A stretch of DNA of 45,770 nt, taken from the NCBI GenBank assembly GCA_001770655.1, contig MERQ01000049.1:1-45770 (forward strand), given 5' to 3'. Below, piece after piece: positions 8,988 through 17,365 of the stretch (positions are counted from its first letter, which is position 1; each line of letters opens with the position of its first letter). Source of the DNA: Betaproteobacteria bacterium RIFCSPLOWO2_12_FULL_68_20. GTDB lineage: Bacteria > Pseudomonadota > Gammaproteobacteria > Burkholderiales > SG8-39. The translations under genes and the position numbers were made by a program. The notes beneath the pieces are model-generated. The model saw nothing but the letters and a program-made list of their open reading frames with translations. It made no database searches and had not been told where the DNA came from.

Positions 8988-9323
8988 ATGACGCAGATGC
9001 TGGGCGAAAGCGAATTCGCGGCACTCGCCGATCGAACGCTGGAGCGCCTCGAACGCGCTCTCGAGGCGAGCGGCGTCGACGCAGACATCGAGGCGAAGGC
9101 TGGAGGGGTGCTCGAACTCGAGTTCGGCGACGGCTCGAAGATGGTGATCAACCGGCACGGCGCGGCGCGCGAAATCTGGGTCGCGGCGCGCTCCGGCGGC
9201 TTCCACTTCCGCTGGGACGGCGCGGCCTGGCGCGACACGCGCGACGGCGCCGAGCTGTTCGCCGCGCTCTCGAAGCTCGTATCGGCCCAGAGCGGGCAGC
9301 CGGTTCTGCTCGCCGCAGGCTAG
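8988..9323 (+). CDS. cyaY: Iron donor protein CyaY (bacterial frataxin)
   Basis: 111-aa cytoplasmic frataxin homologue that binds iron and modulates Fe-S cluster assembly with IscS. The N-terminal helix is rich in acidic residues (GESEFAALADRTLERLERALE). The beta-sheet includes VLELEFGDGSKMVINRH, then EIWVAARSGGFHFRW with the conserved Trp of the family. The length matches CyaY. An in-frame ATG at 8997 (MLGESEF) is an alternative start. It is divergent from lptM-lysA, the usual betaproteobacterial arrangement. It is convergent with mrcA, and the two genes share the bases CTAG (9320-9323) for both stop codons. Confidence 0.92.
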   Translation: MTQMLGESEFAALADRTLERLERALEASGVDADIEAKAGGVLELEFGDGSKMVINRHGAAREIWVAARSGGFHFRWDGAAWRDTRDGAELFAALSKLVSAQSGQPVLLAAG

Positions 9324-11605
9324 CCGCCTGGCGGGAACGCGGGTTCGGGCGTGGCGGGCGGCGGGACCGACTCGCGGTAGAAGAATTCGGGAATGGTCTT
9401 CGCCTCGCCGGGCGCGGCGGGATCCAGGACGGTCGGCACCGATACGACCCCGGCGGGCACGGTGCGCGGCATCTCCGGAACGCCCTTCAACACTTTCTCC
9501 ATGTAGTCGATCCAGATCGGCAGCGCCACCGCGCCGCCGGTCTGGTTGCGCCCGAGGCTTTTCGGCTGGTCAAAGCCCACCCAGGCGATGCCGACCAGCG
9601 TCGGCTGGTAGCCCGCGAACCACGCATCGACGAACTCATTCGTGGTGCCGGTCTTGCCCGCGAGGTCGCTGCGTCCGAGGCGCGCCACGCGCGCCGCGGT
9701 GCCGTAGCGCGTCACGTCCTGCATCATGCTGTCCATGATGAAGGCGTTCCTCGCGTCGATCACCCGCAGCGAGGCGTCGCCGGCGCGCTGCGGGTTGGCG
9801 GTCGCGAGCGGGTTGCCGCGGTCGTCGACGATCTTCGCGATGAAGTAGGGCTGGACCAGATAGCCGCCGTTGGCGAACACCGAGAACGCGCGTGCCATCT
9901 GCCACGCCGTCACCGAGCCGGCACCGAGCGCCATGGTGAGATACGGCGGATGCTTATCGGCGTCGAAGCCGAAGCGCGAGACGTAATCCTGCGCGTACCT
10001 GGGACCGATCGCGTCGAGAATGCGGATCGAGACCATGTTCTTCGACTTCGCGAGCGCCGTGCGCAGGCGCATCGGCCCCTCGAACTTTCCATCGTAGTTC
10101 TTCGGCTCCCAGCGCTGGCTGCCGGTGACCTCGGCCTCGAGCACGATCGGCTCGTCGGGCAACACCGTCGCCGGGGTGAAGCCCTTCTCGAGGGAGGCGG
10201 AATAGATGAACGGCTTGAATGACGAGCCGGGCTGCCGCCAGGCCTGCGTCGCGTGGTTGAACTTGTGGCGGCCGAAATCGAACCCGCCCACGAGCGAGCG
10301 CACCGCGCCGTCCTGCGGGTCGATGGCGACGAAGGCGGCCTCGACCTCGGGCAGCTGCCCGATCTGCCAGGTCTTGCCGCCGGGCTCGCGCTGCACTCGC
10401 ACGATCGACCCGCGGCGGATGCGGCGCGCGGGCGCGGCCTTGCGATCGAGCGCGCGAGCGGCGAAGCGAAGCGCTTCGCCCGAGACGGTGAGCGTCTCGC
10501 CCCCGCGCAGAGCGGCGCTCAGCCGCGTCTCGTCGGCAGCGAGCACCACCGCGGCGAGCAGGTCGTCGCTGTCGGGATACTCGGCGAGCGCCTCCTCGTA
10601 GTCTTCCGCGGCCGCTCTTTCCGGCAGCTCAACGAAGCCCTCGGGGCCGCGATAGCCGTGGCGGCGGTCGTACTCGAGCACGCCCTTGCGCAGCGCCGCG
10701 TAGGCCGCCTCCTGGTCGGCCTTGCGGATGGTGGTGTAGACGCGAAAGCCGCGCGTGTAAACCTCCTCGGGAAAACGCTCGTAGATCGCCTGCCTGACCA
10801 TCTCCGCGACGTGCTCGCCGTGCACCCCGTATTCGCTGGTCTCGCGGCGGGGCTGCAGCGGCAGCTTGATCGTTTCGTCATATTGCACTGCAGTAATGTG
10901 GCCCAGCTCCTTCATGCGCCGCAGCACGTAATGCTGGCGGTCCCGGGCGCGTTGCGGATTCGCAACAGGGTTGTAGGTCGAAGGGGCTTTCGGCAGGCCG
11001 GCGAGCATGGCCATCTCGGCCAGCGTCAGCCGATCGAGTCCCTTGCCGAAATAGACCTGCGCGGCCGCAACAAAGCCGTAGGCGCGCTGACCGAGGTAGA
11101 TCTGGTTGACGTATAGCTCCAGGATCTGGTCCTTGGTGAGCTTGCGCTCGATTTCGAACGCGAGCAGCGCCTCGTAGAGCTTGCGCGTGAGGGTCTTCTC
11201 AGTGGAGAGGAAAAAGTTGCGCGCGACCTGCATCGTGATCGTGCTCGCCCCCTGGCGCCGGCCGCCGGCGACCAGGTTCGCGTACGCCGCGCGCAGAATG
11301 CCGACGTAGTCGACGCCCGCATGCTGGTAGAAGCGCTCGTCCTCGGCGGCGACGATCGCGTTCTTCAGTTGCGCCGGCACCTCCCGGATCGCGATGATCG
11401 AGCGCCGCTCCTCCCCGAACTCGCCGATCAGGGCCCCCTCGATCGTGTAGACCCGCAGCGGAATCTTGGGCTGATAGTCAGTGATCGCATCGAGCGAGGG
11501 AAGGTTGGGATAGGCGATCGCGACAACCAGGCCGGCAACGCAGGCGGCCGCCGCCGCCAGGCCCGCCAGCAGGGCAAGCGGGAAGGTGAGAAAGCGAAGC
11601 CACAT
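9320..11605 (-). CDS. mrcA: Penicillin-binding protein 1A (bifunctional peptidoglycan synthase)
   Basis: 761-aa class A PBP that polymerises glycan strands and cross-links peptides in the periplasm. One N-terminal membrane anchor lies at about 8-33. The GT51 domain shows the catalytic Glu in AAEDERFYQHAG (E89), then GASTITMQ (119-126) and RKLYE. The transpeptidase domain has S461 in PGSSFKPF (SxxK), SKN at 521-523 and KTGT at 651-654. A PCB_OB-like insert lies at roughly 310-410, and the C-terminus is Pro-rich. The ATG at 11605 is chosen; a TTG directly before it is possible but unlikely. It is divergent from pilM, as in many betaproteobacteria. Confidence 0.95.
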   Translation of the reverse strand: MWLRFLTFPLALLAGLAAAAACVAGLVVAIAYPNLPSLDAITDYQPKIPLRVYTIEGALIGEFGEERRSIIAIREVPAQLKNAIVAAEDERFYQHAGVDYVGILRAAYANLVAGGRRQGASTITMQVARNFFLSTEKTLTRKLYEALLAFEIERKLTKDQILELYVNQIYLGQRAYGFVAAAQVYFGKGLDRLTLAEMAMLAGLPKAPSTYNPVANPQRARDRQHYVLRRMKELGHITAVQYDETIKLPLQPRRETSEYGVHGEHVAEMVRQAIYERFPEEVYTRGFRVYTTIRKADQEAAYAALRKGVLEYDRRHGYRGPEGFVELPERAAAEDYEEALAEYPDSDDLLAAVVLAADETRLSAALRGGETLTVSGEALRFAARALDRKAAPARRIRRGSIVRVQREPGGKTWQIGQLPEVEAAFVAIDPQDGAVRSLVGGFDFGRHKFNHATQAWRQPGSSFKPFIYSASLEKGFTPATVLPDEPIVLEAEVTGSQRWEPKNYDGKFEGPMRLRTALAKSKNMVSIRILDAIGPRYAQDYVSRFGFDADKHPPYLTMALGAGSVTAWQMARAFSVFANGGYLVQPYFIAKIVDDRGNPLATANPQRAGDASLRVIDARNAFIMDSMMQDVTRYGTAARVARLGRSDLAGKTGTTNEFVDAWFAGYQPTLVGIAWVGFDQPKSLGRNQTGGAVALPIWIDYMEKVLKGVPEMPRTVPAGVVSVPTVLDPAAPGEAKTIPEFFYRESVPPPATPEPAFPPGG

Positions 11606-11635
11606 CAAGGGATTTGGACCCCGGTCGGGCGGCTA

Positions 11636-11665
11636 TTGCACATGCGCTGGGACCCGTAGCATGAT
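11636..11665 (+). promoter_or_regulatory. Weak candidate promoter for pilM
   Basis: In the 173-base gap between mrcA and pilM, TTGCAC (11636-11641) lies 18 bases upstream of CATGAT (11660-11665). This is a weak sigma-70-type match: 3/6 at -35 and 4/6 at -10. If used, it would give a leader of about 105 bases containing the hairpin at 11738-11763. No better pair was found, and a sigma-54 site was considered and rejected. Confidence 0.25.
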
Positions 11666-11737
11666 ACCCCTAGCCCTTCTGTGGAGGATTCACTAGACAC
11701 CCGGGGGGGTTGTTGCTAGGATCTCAACCCCTTTCTA

Positions 11738-11763
11738 CGTATCGCGCCTAAGGCGGCGATACG
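11738..11763 (+). promoter_or_regulatory. Hairpin in the pilM leader
   Basis: An 8-bp perfect inverted repeat (CGTATCGC 11738-11745 pairing with GCGATACG 11756-11763) is extended inward by GCC/GGC around a TAA loop with one bulged G. It ends 15 bases before the pilM ATG, directly before the AAAGGA ribosome binding site. It has no T-run, so it is not an intrinsic terminator. A role in mRNA stability or translation control is an inference. Confidence 0.45.
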
Positions 11764-11778
11764 CAAAGGAAAATAACG

Positions 11779-12855
11779 ATGCAACTCGATATTTTCAAGC
11801 CCAAGGCACCGCCGTTGTTCGGGCTGGACATCAGCTCGTCCTCGGTGAAGATGCTGGAGATCGTGGACGCCGGTCGGGGCGCGCACCGCGTCGAGCGCTA
11901 TGCGATCGAGCCGCTGCCGCGCGACGCGGTGGTCGACGGCAACATCAACAACCTCGAGGCCGTGACCGAGTCGGTGAAACGCGCGCACAAGCGGCTCGCG
12001 ACGCGCACCAGGCATGTCGCGATGGCGGTGCCGACCGGCGCAGTGATCACCAAGAAGATCATCGTGGCGGCGGGGCTGCGCGAGGAGGAGCTCGAGATCC
12101 AGGTCGAGACCGAGGCGAACCAGTACATTCCCTTCGCGCTGGAGGAAGTGAACCTCGACTTCCAGGTGGTCGGGCCTGCCCCCTCCAACCCCGAGGAGCA
12201 GGAAGTGCTCATCGCGGCGACGCGCAAGGAAAAAGTCGAGGATCGGGTCGCGGTGGCCGAATCGGCCGGCCTGAAAGCGCTGGTGATGGACGTCGAGTCC
12301 TTCGCCCAGCAGAGCGCGCTCTCGCTCGTGGTCGGGCAGCTGCCGGGCGGCGGAAAGGAGCAGAACATCGCCGTGGTCGACGTCGGCGCGAACGTGATGA
12401 ACGTGACCGTGCTCAGGAACGACCAGTCGGTGTACACGCGCGAGCAGGCTTTCGGCGGCAACCAGCTCACTCAGGACATCGTGAGCCGCTACGGCATGAG
12501 CCCGGAAGAGGCCGAGAACGCGAAGCGCTCGGGCGGGCTTCCCGAGGACTTCGAGTCCGAGGTGCTGCGCCCGTACATGGAGAACCTGTCGATGGAGGTG
12601 CAGCGCGCGCTGCAGTTCTTCTTCACCTCGACCCAGTATCACAACGTCGACCACATCCTGCTCGCCGGAGGCTCGGCGGTGATTGCCGGGCTCGACGAGG
12701 TGGTCAACACGCGCACCCAGGTGCCGGCGAGCGTCGCCAATCCGTTCGCGGCGATGCAGACCTCGCCGCGCATCCAGCTGAAGCGCCTGATGGCGGACGC
12801 GCCTTCGCTGATCGTCGCCTGCGGACTTGCCCTGCGGAGGTTCGACCCGGCATGA
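11779..12855 (+). CDS. pilM: Type IV pilus assembly protein PilM
   Basis: 358-aa actin-like ATPase of the inner-membrane alignment complex; it sits on the cytoplasmic face and binds the N-terminus of PilN. Visible are the phosphate-1 region FGLDISSSSVKMLEI (about 14-28), the second phosphate loop AVVDVGANVMNVTVL, the ERxxxGG-like turn AFGGNQLTQDI, and a C-terminal adenosine-motif stretch HILLAGGSAVIAGL. Length is normal. The ATG at 11779 follows AAAGGAAA. Its stop overlaps the pilN start (ATGA), and it is the first gene of pilMNOPQ. Confidence 0.95.
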   Translation: MQLDIFKPKAPPLFGLDISSSSVKMLEIVDAGRGAHRVERYAIEPLPRDAVVDGNINNLEAVTESVKRAHKRLATRTRHVAMAVPTGAVITKKIIVAAGLREEELEIQVETEANQYIPFALEEVNLDFQVVGPAPSNPEEQEVLIAATRKEKVEDRVAVAESAGLKALVMDVESFAQQSALSLVVGQLPGGGKEQNIAVVDVGANVMNVTVLRNDQSVYTREQAFGGNQLTQDIVSRYGMSPEEAENAKRSGGLPEDFESEVLRPYMENLSMEVQRALQFFFTSTQYHNVDHILLAGGSAVIAGLDEVVNTRTQVPASVANPFAAMQTSPRIQLKRLMADAPSLIVACGLALRRFDPA

Positions 12856-13460
12856 CGACCCACATCAACCTGCTGCCGCACCGCGAAGAGCGGCGCAAGC
12901 GCGCGCGGCAGCATTTCTTCGTGCTCGGCGGGGCGACCGCGGTGCTCGGCGCGCTGATCGTGGGCGCGGTCTACACCTACTACGGGAACCTGATCGATTC
13001 GCAAAATCAGCGCAACCAGTTCATGAAGAACGAGAACGCCAAGCTCGACAAGGAGATCGCCGAGATCCAGAAGCTCAAGGACGAGATCAATGCGCTGCTT
13101 GCGCGCAAGCGGGTGATCGAGGAGCTGCAGGGCGACCGCGCGCAGACGGTGCATCTGCTCGATCAGCTGGTGCGGCAGATGCCCGAGGGCGTGTACCTGA
13201 ATTCTGTCGTGCAGAAGGGCCGCTCGGTCAACCTTGTGGGCTATGCGCAGTCGAACGCGCGCGTCTCGACGCTCATGCGTAACATCGAGTCGTCGCCCTG
13301 GATTCAGAATCCCGTGCTGGTGGAGGTGCAGGCGACGAGCGTCGAGAAAAGGCGGGTTTCGCAGTTCAACCTCAATTTCTCGCTGAAGCAGCCGGCGCAG
13401 GACAGCGCAAAAGCCGCCGCGAAAGGCCCCGCCAAGCCCGCAGCGGCGAAGAAGGGCTGA
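12852..13460 (+). CDS. pilN: Type IV pilus assembly protein PilN
   Basis: 202-aa bitopic inner-membrane protein of the pilus alignment complex. The cytoplasmic tail THINLLPHREERR (residues 3-15) is the conserved PilM-docking sequence. One transmembrane helix lies at about 23-43, followed by a coiled coil (roughly 50-95) and a ferredoxin-like periplasmic domain that dimerises with PilO. The C-terminus ends in an Ala/Lys-rich tail. The ATG overlaps the pilM TGA by 4 bases. pilO starts 3 bases after its stop, so the operon is translationally compact. Confidence 0.94.
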   Translation: MTTHINLLPHREERRKRARQHFFVLGGATAVLGALIVGAVYTYYGNLIDSQNQRNQFMKNENAKLDKEIAEIQKLKDEINALLARKRVIEELQGDRAQTVHLLDQLVRQMPEGVYLNSVVQKGRSVNLVGYAQSNARVSTLMRNIESSPWIQNPVLVEVQATSVEKRRVSQFNLNFSLKQPAQDSAKAAAKGPAKPAAAKKG

Positions 13461-13463
13461 GCC

Positions 13464-14117
13464 ATGGCGATCAACATCAACCAGATTGTCGAGGAATTCA
13501 AGCGCACCAACTGGCAGGACCCCGGCACCTGGCACGCGCTTCCGAAGCTGGTCGTGCTGCTCGGGATCCTGGTGGCGATACCCGTCGGAGGGTTCTTTGC
13601 GCTCACGCAGTCGCAGCTCGAGGAGCTGGAGCGCGCGGCGCAAGAGGAGCAGAAGCTGAAGGAAGCCTACCTCGGCAAGAAGAAGCAGGCGATCAACCTC
13701 GACCTGCACCGCCAGCAGCTGCGCGAGATCGACACCCAGTTCGGCGCGCTGCTCAGGCAGCTTCCGAACAAGTCTCAGATGGACGCCTTGCTCGTCGACA
13801 TCAATCAGGCCGGTCTCGGCCGTGGCCTTCTATTCGAGCTGTTCAGGCCGGCCGTGTCGGAGATCAGGAGGGAGTTCTATGCCGAGCTGCCGATCACGGT
13901 CAAAGTGATCGGCAACTTTCACGACATGGGCGCGTTTGCGGGCGACGTCGGGCAGCTGTCGCGCATCGTGACGCTGAACGACGTTTCCCTGCGGGCCAGC
14001 AAGGACGGCAACCTGACAATGGATGCGACGGCGCGCACGTTCCGCTACCTCGACGACGAGGAAGTCGCGGCGCAACGCAAGTCCCAGGCGGCCGCGAAGA
14101 AGGGCGGTAAGAAATGA
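13464..14117 (+). CDS. pilO: Type IV pilus assembly protein PilO
   Basis: 217-aa inner-membrane partner of PilN. A short cytoplasmic N-terminus (FKRTNWQDPGTWHALPK) leads into a transmembrane helix at about 28-46, an acidic and basic coiled coil (50-100) and a periplasmic ferredoxin-like domain (FELFRPAVSEIRREFYAELPITVKVIGNFHDMG), a segment strongly conserved in PilO. The C-terminus is Lys-rich. The stop overlaps the pilP ATG by 4 bases. Confidence 0.94.
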   Translation: MAININQIVEEFKRTNWQDPGTWHALPKLVVLLGILVAIPVGGFFALTQSQLEELERAAQEEQKLKEAYLGKKKQAINLDLHRQQLREIDTQFGALLRQLPNKSQMDALLVDINQAGLGRGLLFELFRPAVSEIRREFYAELPITVKVIGNFHDMGAFAGDVGQLSRIVTLNDVSLRASKDGNLTMDATARTFRYLDDEEVAAQRKSQAAAKKGGKK

Positions 14118-14653
14118 GCGGGACGATCACGCGCCGGACCGCGCTCGCGCTCGCCGCGGCGGCATTGCTCGGCGCCTGCGGCGGCGAGGAGCAACGCGAG
14201 CTGAAGCAGGAGCTCGATCAGCTCACCAAGGACCTGCGCGGGCGGGTCGATCCCTTGCCGCAGGTGAGGCCCTACGAGCCGGTCCCGTACACGGCCGAGG
14301 GCCTGGTCGACCCGTTCCGGCCGGAACGCATCGAAGTCGCGCAGGCGGGCGCCGCGCGCTCGACCAGCAAGCTCGCGCCCGACCCGAACCGGCCCAAGGA
14401 GCCGCTGGAGGCCTTCGCGCTCGAGTCGATCCAGATGGTCGGCAGCATCAGCCAGGAGAAGGAGACCTTCGGCCTGGTGAAGGCGGGACCGAACCTCTAC
14501 CGGGTGAAAAGAGGCAACTACTTGGGACAGAACTTCGGCGTCATCACCACCATCGACGAGTCCCAGATCGCTCTCAAGGAGCTGGTACAAGACAGCGGCG
14601 GCGAGTGGGTGGAGCGAACCAGCGCGCTGCAACTGCAGGAGACCAAACGATGA
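14114..14653 (+). CDS. pilP: Type IV pilus lipoprotein PilP
   Basis: 179-aa lipoprotein bridging PilN/PilO to the secretin PilQ. The signal peptide ends in LLGAC with lipidated C22 and contains TRR near its start. An extended linker follows (EPVPYTAEGLVDPFRPERI, typical of PilP), then a beta-sandwich domain from about 95 (LEAFALESIQMVGSI, LVKAGPNLYRVKRGNYLGQNFG). The stop overlaps the pilQ start (ATGA at 14650-14653). Confidence 0.93.
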   Translation: MSGTITRRTALALAAAALLGACGGEEQRELKQELDQLTKDLRGRVDPLPQVRPYEPVPYTAEGLVDPFRPERIEVAQAGAARSTSKLAPDPNRPKEPLEAFALESIQMVGSISQEKETFGLVKAGPNLYRVKRGNYLGQNFGVITTIDESQIALKELVQDSGGEWVERTSALQLQETKR

Positions 14654-16755
14654 AAACCATGACCGTCTTGCACGCGATCGCGCTTTGGCTGGCGGGCGTA
14701 GGTCTTGCGCTCGCCCAGGCGAACAGCATCGAGGCATTCGACGTCGTGCAGCAGGGGGGCAACGTGGTGGTGCGGATCACCACCAAGGAGCCGCTGAAGA
14801 GCGTGCCTCCCAATTTCGCCGTGGCGAGTCCCGCGCGCATCGCGTTCGACTTCGCCAACACCGTCAATGCGCTCGGGCGCACCAGCCAGGATATCGGCCA
14901 GGGCGAGTTGCGCAGCATGAACCTGGTGCAGGGCGCCGACCGCTCGCGGCTCGTGCTCAACCTGCGCCGTACGGTGGCGCACGAGGCGACCCTGGAGGGC
15001 CGCACGCTGGTGGTCACGCTGAGCACTCCGGCGGTCGCGCAGGCCGCGCCGGGCGGCCAGGTCGCGCGCTTCGCCGAAGGCAGGGCGGACGCCACGCACG
15101 CGATCCGGGACATCGACTTCCGGCGCGGCCCCGCGGGGGAGGGCCGCGTGATCATCGATCTCTCGGACACCTCGACCGGGATCGACATCCGGCAGCAGGG
15201 CCAGAATCTCGTGATCGACTTCCTCAAGACCTCGCTGCCCGCGAACCTGCGCCGCCGGCTCGACGTGGTCGATTTCGCGACCCCGGTGCAGACAGTGAGC
15301 GCGTTCCAGCAAGGCGAGAGCGTGCGCATGGTGATCGAGCCGAGGGGCCAGTGGGAGCATAACGCCTACCAGTCCGACACCCAGTTCGTCGTCGAAGTCA
15401 AGCCCGTGACGGCGGACCCCACGCGCGTCGCGCAGCGCGGGCGCTATACCGGCGAGAAGCTCTCGCTCAACTTCCAGAACGTGGAAGTGCGCGCGGTGCT
15501 CAATGTGATCGCGGATTTCACCGACCTGAACATCATCACCAGCGATACCGTGTCGGGCAGCATCACGCTGCGCCTGAAGGACGTGCCGTGGGATCAGGCG
15601 CTCGACATCATCCTGCAGACGCGCGGCCTCGACAGCCGCAGGAGCGGCAACGTCATCTGGATCGCGCCGCGCGACGAGCTCGCCACGCGCGAGAAGCTCG
15701 CCCTCGAGGCGCAGAACCAGATCGGCGACCTGGAGCAGACGCGCACCGAGTCGTTCCAGATGAACTACCAGAAGGCGGCCGACGTGCAGAAGCTGCTGTC
15801 CGATCCCGCGCAGAGGATGCTGTCGAAGCGCGGCAGCGCCGTGGTGGACGCGCGCACCAACACCCTGTTCGTGCAGGACACGCCGAGCCGGCTCGAGGAG
15901 GTGCGCAAGCTCATCGCCAAGATCGACATCCCGGTGCGCCAGGTGATGATCGAGGCCAGGATCGTCGAGGCGAGCGATTCGTTCTCCAAGAGCCTGGGGG
16001 TGCGCCTGGGATACAACGAGGTCGGCATTCCGGCCGGCCACCGGCTCGCCGGCACCAACAACAACCCGCGCATCGCTTACGGCGGATCGCTCGGCAACGT
16101 GGACTCGGGCTCGACCGGGGGCACGCAGGGCGGCGCGGCGAGCCTCATCCCGGGCAGCCTCTCGGTGAACATGCCGGCGACCGGCTTCAACGCGTTCAAC
16201 GCCGGGCAGTTCTCATTCATCCTGTTCAATGCCGCCCTGACCCGGTTCCTCAACCTGGAGATCTCGGCGGCCGAGGCCGACGGCAAAGGCAAGATCATCG
16301 CCAGCCCGCGTGTGCTCACCGCCGACCAGGTGGAGGCGCTGATCGAGCAGGGCACGGAGATCCCGTACCAGCAGGCGACCTCTTCGGGCGCGACCAGCGT
16401 GTCGTTCAGGAAGGCCAATCTGGCGCTCAAGGTCAAGCCGCAGATCACTCCGGACGGCAATATCATCATGACTCTCGACGTGAACAAGGATGCGCCGGGA
16501 GCGCTTACGCCTGCCGGCGTACAGATCAGCACCAAACACATCAAGACCGAGGTGCTGGTGGAGAACGGCGGAACGGTCGTGATCGGCGGCATCTTCGAGC
16601 AGAATGACCGCACCGACATCACCAAGATACCGTTCTTCGGCGACCTGCCCTACATCGGGTTCCTGTTCAAGAACAACATCACCACCGCCACGAAAACGGA
16701 ATTGCTCGTCTTCATCACGCCTCGCATCGTGAACGAGCGCTTGACCGTCCGCTGA
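14650..16755 (+). CDS. pilQ: Type IV pilus outer-membrane secretin PilQ
   Basis: 701-aa secretin forming the outer-membrane pore for the pilus. The signal peptide is about residues 1-24. Two AMIN-type peptidoglycan-binding segments follow (roughly 27-135 and 155-250), then an STN domain (LSLNFQNVEVRAVLNVIADF), a secretin N-domain (MNYQKAADVQKLL) and the C-terminal secretin domain with VEALIEQGTEIPYQ and a final TELLVFITPRIV. The start at 14650 overlaps the pilP stop. The frame is open much further upstream, but that part is antisense or out-of-phase reading of pilP. It is the last gene before a strong terminator. Confidence 0.95.
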   Translation: MKTMTVLHAIALWLAGVGLALAQANSIEAFDVVQQGGNVVVRITTKEPLKSVPPNFAVASPARIAFDFANTVNALGRTSQDIGQGELRSMNLVQGADRSRLVLNLRRTVAHEATLEGRTLVVTLSTPAVAQAAPGGQVARFAEGRADATHAIRDIDFRRGPAGEGRVIIDLSDTSTGIDIRQQGQNLVIDFLKTSLPANLRRRLDVVDFATPVQTVSAFQQGESVRMVIEPRGQWEHNAYQSDTQFVVEVKPVTADPTRVAQRGRYTGEKLSLNFQNVEVRAVLNVIADFTDLNIITSDTVSGSITLRLKDVPWDQALDIILQTRGLDSRRSGNVIWIAPRDELATREKLALEAQNQIGDLEQTRTESFQMNYQKAADVQKLLSDPAQRMLSKRGSAVVDARTNTLFVQDTPSRLEEVRKLIAKIDIPVRQVMIEARIVEASDSFSKSLGVRLGYNEVGIPAGHRLAGTNNNPRIAYGGSLGNVDSGSTGGTQGGAASLIPGSLSVNMPATGFNAFNAGQFSFILFNAALTRFLNLEISAAEADGKGKIIASPRVLTADQVEALIEQGTEIPYQQATSSGATSVSFRKANLALKVKPQITPDGNIIMTLDVNKDAPGALTPAGVQISTKHIKTEVLVENGGTVVIGGIFEQNDRTDITKIPFFGDLPYIGFLFKNNITTATKTELLVFITPRIVNERLTVR

Positions 16756-16779
16756 GCCGGCTCTCTTCGATACGTTGCG

Positions 16780-16805
16780 ACGGCCGGGCCCTCCCGGCCG
16801 TTTTT
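16780..16805 (+). terminator. Rho-independent terminator of pilMNOPQ
   Basis: A perfect 9-bp stem ACGGCCGGG (16780-16788) / CCCGGCCGT (16793-16801) encloses a CCCT loop and runs into TTTTTC (from 16801). It lies 25 bases after the pilQ stop. It should end most pil transcription. aroK begins only 18 bases later, so aroK needs its own promoter or depends on read-through. Confidence 0.88.
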
Positions 16806-16810
16806 CTTTC

Positions 16811-16816
16811 TACAAT
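16811..16816 (+). promoter_or_regulatory. aroK: -10-like hexamer before aroK
   Basis: TACAAT lies exactly 6 bases before the aroK ATG (16823), immediately after the pil terminator. The bases between (CCGGGG) are not a ribosome binding site. If it acts as a -10 element, transcription would begin at or next to the ATG, giving a leaderless mRNA. No recognisable -35 lies at the expected distance. Confidence 0.4.
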
Positions 16817-16822
16817 CCGGGG

Positions 16823-17362
16823 ATGAAGGGCGGCGGCAACATCTATCTCGTGGGAATGATGGGCGCAGGCAAGACCACGGCGGGGAAGCTGCTCGCGCGG
16901 CGGCTCAAGCTCGATTTCCTCGACTCGGACCAGGAGATCGAGCGGCGCTGCGGCGTGACGGTCCCGGTGATCTTCGAGATCGAGGGCGAGACCGGTTTCC
17001 GCAGCCGCGAGTCGCAGGCGATCGCCGAGCTCACCGCGCGCGACGGCGTGGTGCTCGCCACCGGCGGCGGCGCGGTGCTCGCCGAGGCGAACCGCAGGCG
17101 GCTCGCCGCACGCGGGACGGTCGTGTACCTGCACGCGCGGCCGGAGGACCTGTACCGCCGCGTGCGCTACGACAAGAACCGGCCGCTGCTCGCGACCCCG
17201 GACCCGCTCGCGCGGCTGCGCGGGCTGTACGCCGAGCGCGATCCGCTTTACCGCTCGATCGCCGACATCGTCGCGGAGACCGGTGCGCAGAGCGCGCAGG
17301 CGCTCGCCAAGGCGTTGCTCGGACGCCTGAAGGCGCTCGAGCCGCGGCTCGCTGCGGGCTGA
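16823..17362 (+). CDS. aroK: Shikimate kinase
   Basis: 179-aa cytoplasmic kinase that phosphorylates shikimate at the 3-OH in the chorismate pathway. The P-loop GMMGAGKTT is at 11-19. The shikimate-binding acidic pair lies in FLDSDQEIE (D34, D36) and FRSRES follows near 57-62. The glycine-rich shikimate site GGGA is near 79-82, and the lid Arg lies in YDKNRPLL. The ATG at 16823 matches the family's usual start; an upstream TTG frame reads through the terminator. aroB follows 3 bases after the stop. Confidence 0.95.
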   Translation: MKGGGNIYLVGMMGAGKTTAGKLLARRLKLDFLDSDQEIERRCGVTVPVIFEIEGETGFRSRESQAIAELTARDGVVLATGGGAVLAEANRRRLAARGTVVYLHARPEDLYRRVRYDKNRPLLATPDPLARLRGLYAERDPLYRSIADIVAETGAQSAQALAKALLGRLKALEPRLAAG

Positions 17363-17365
17363 GCG

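Noticed and set aside
11701-11716. A sigma-54-like GG-N10-GC spacing before pilM
   Set aside because: It only arises because of a run of seven G; the TGGCAC and TTGCA parts of the -24/-12 consensus are not present.
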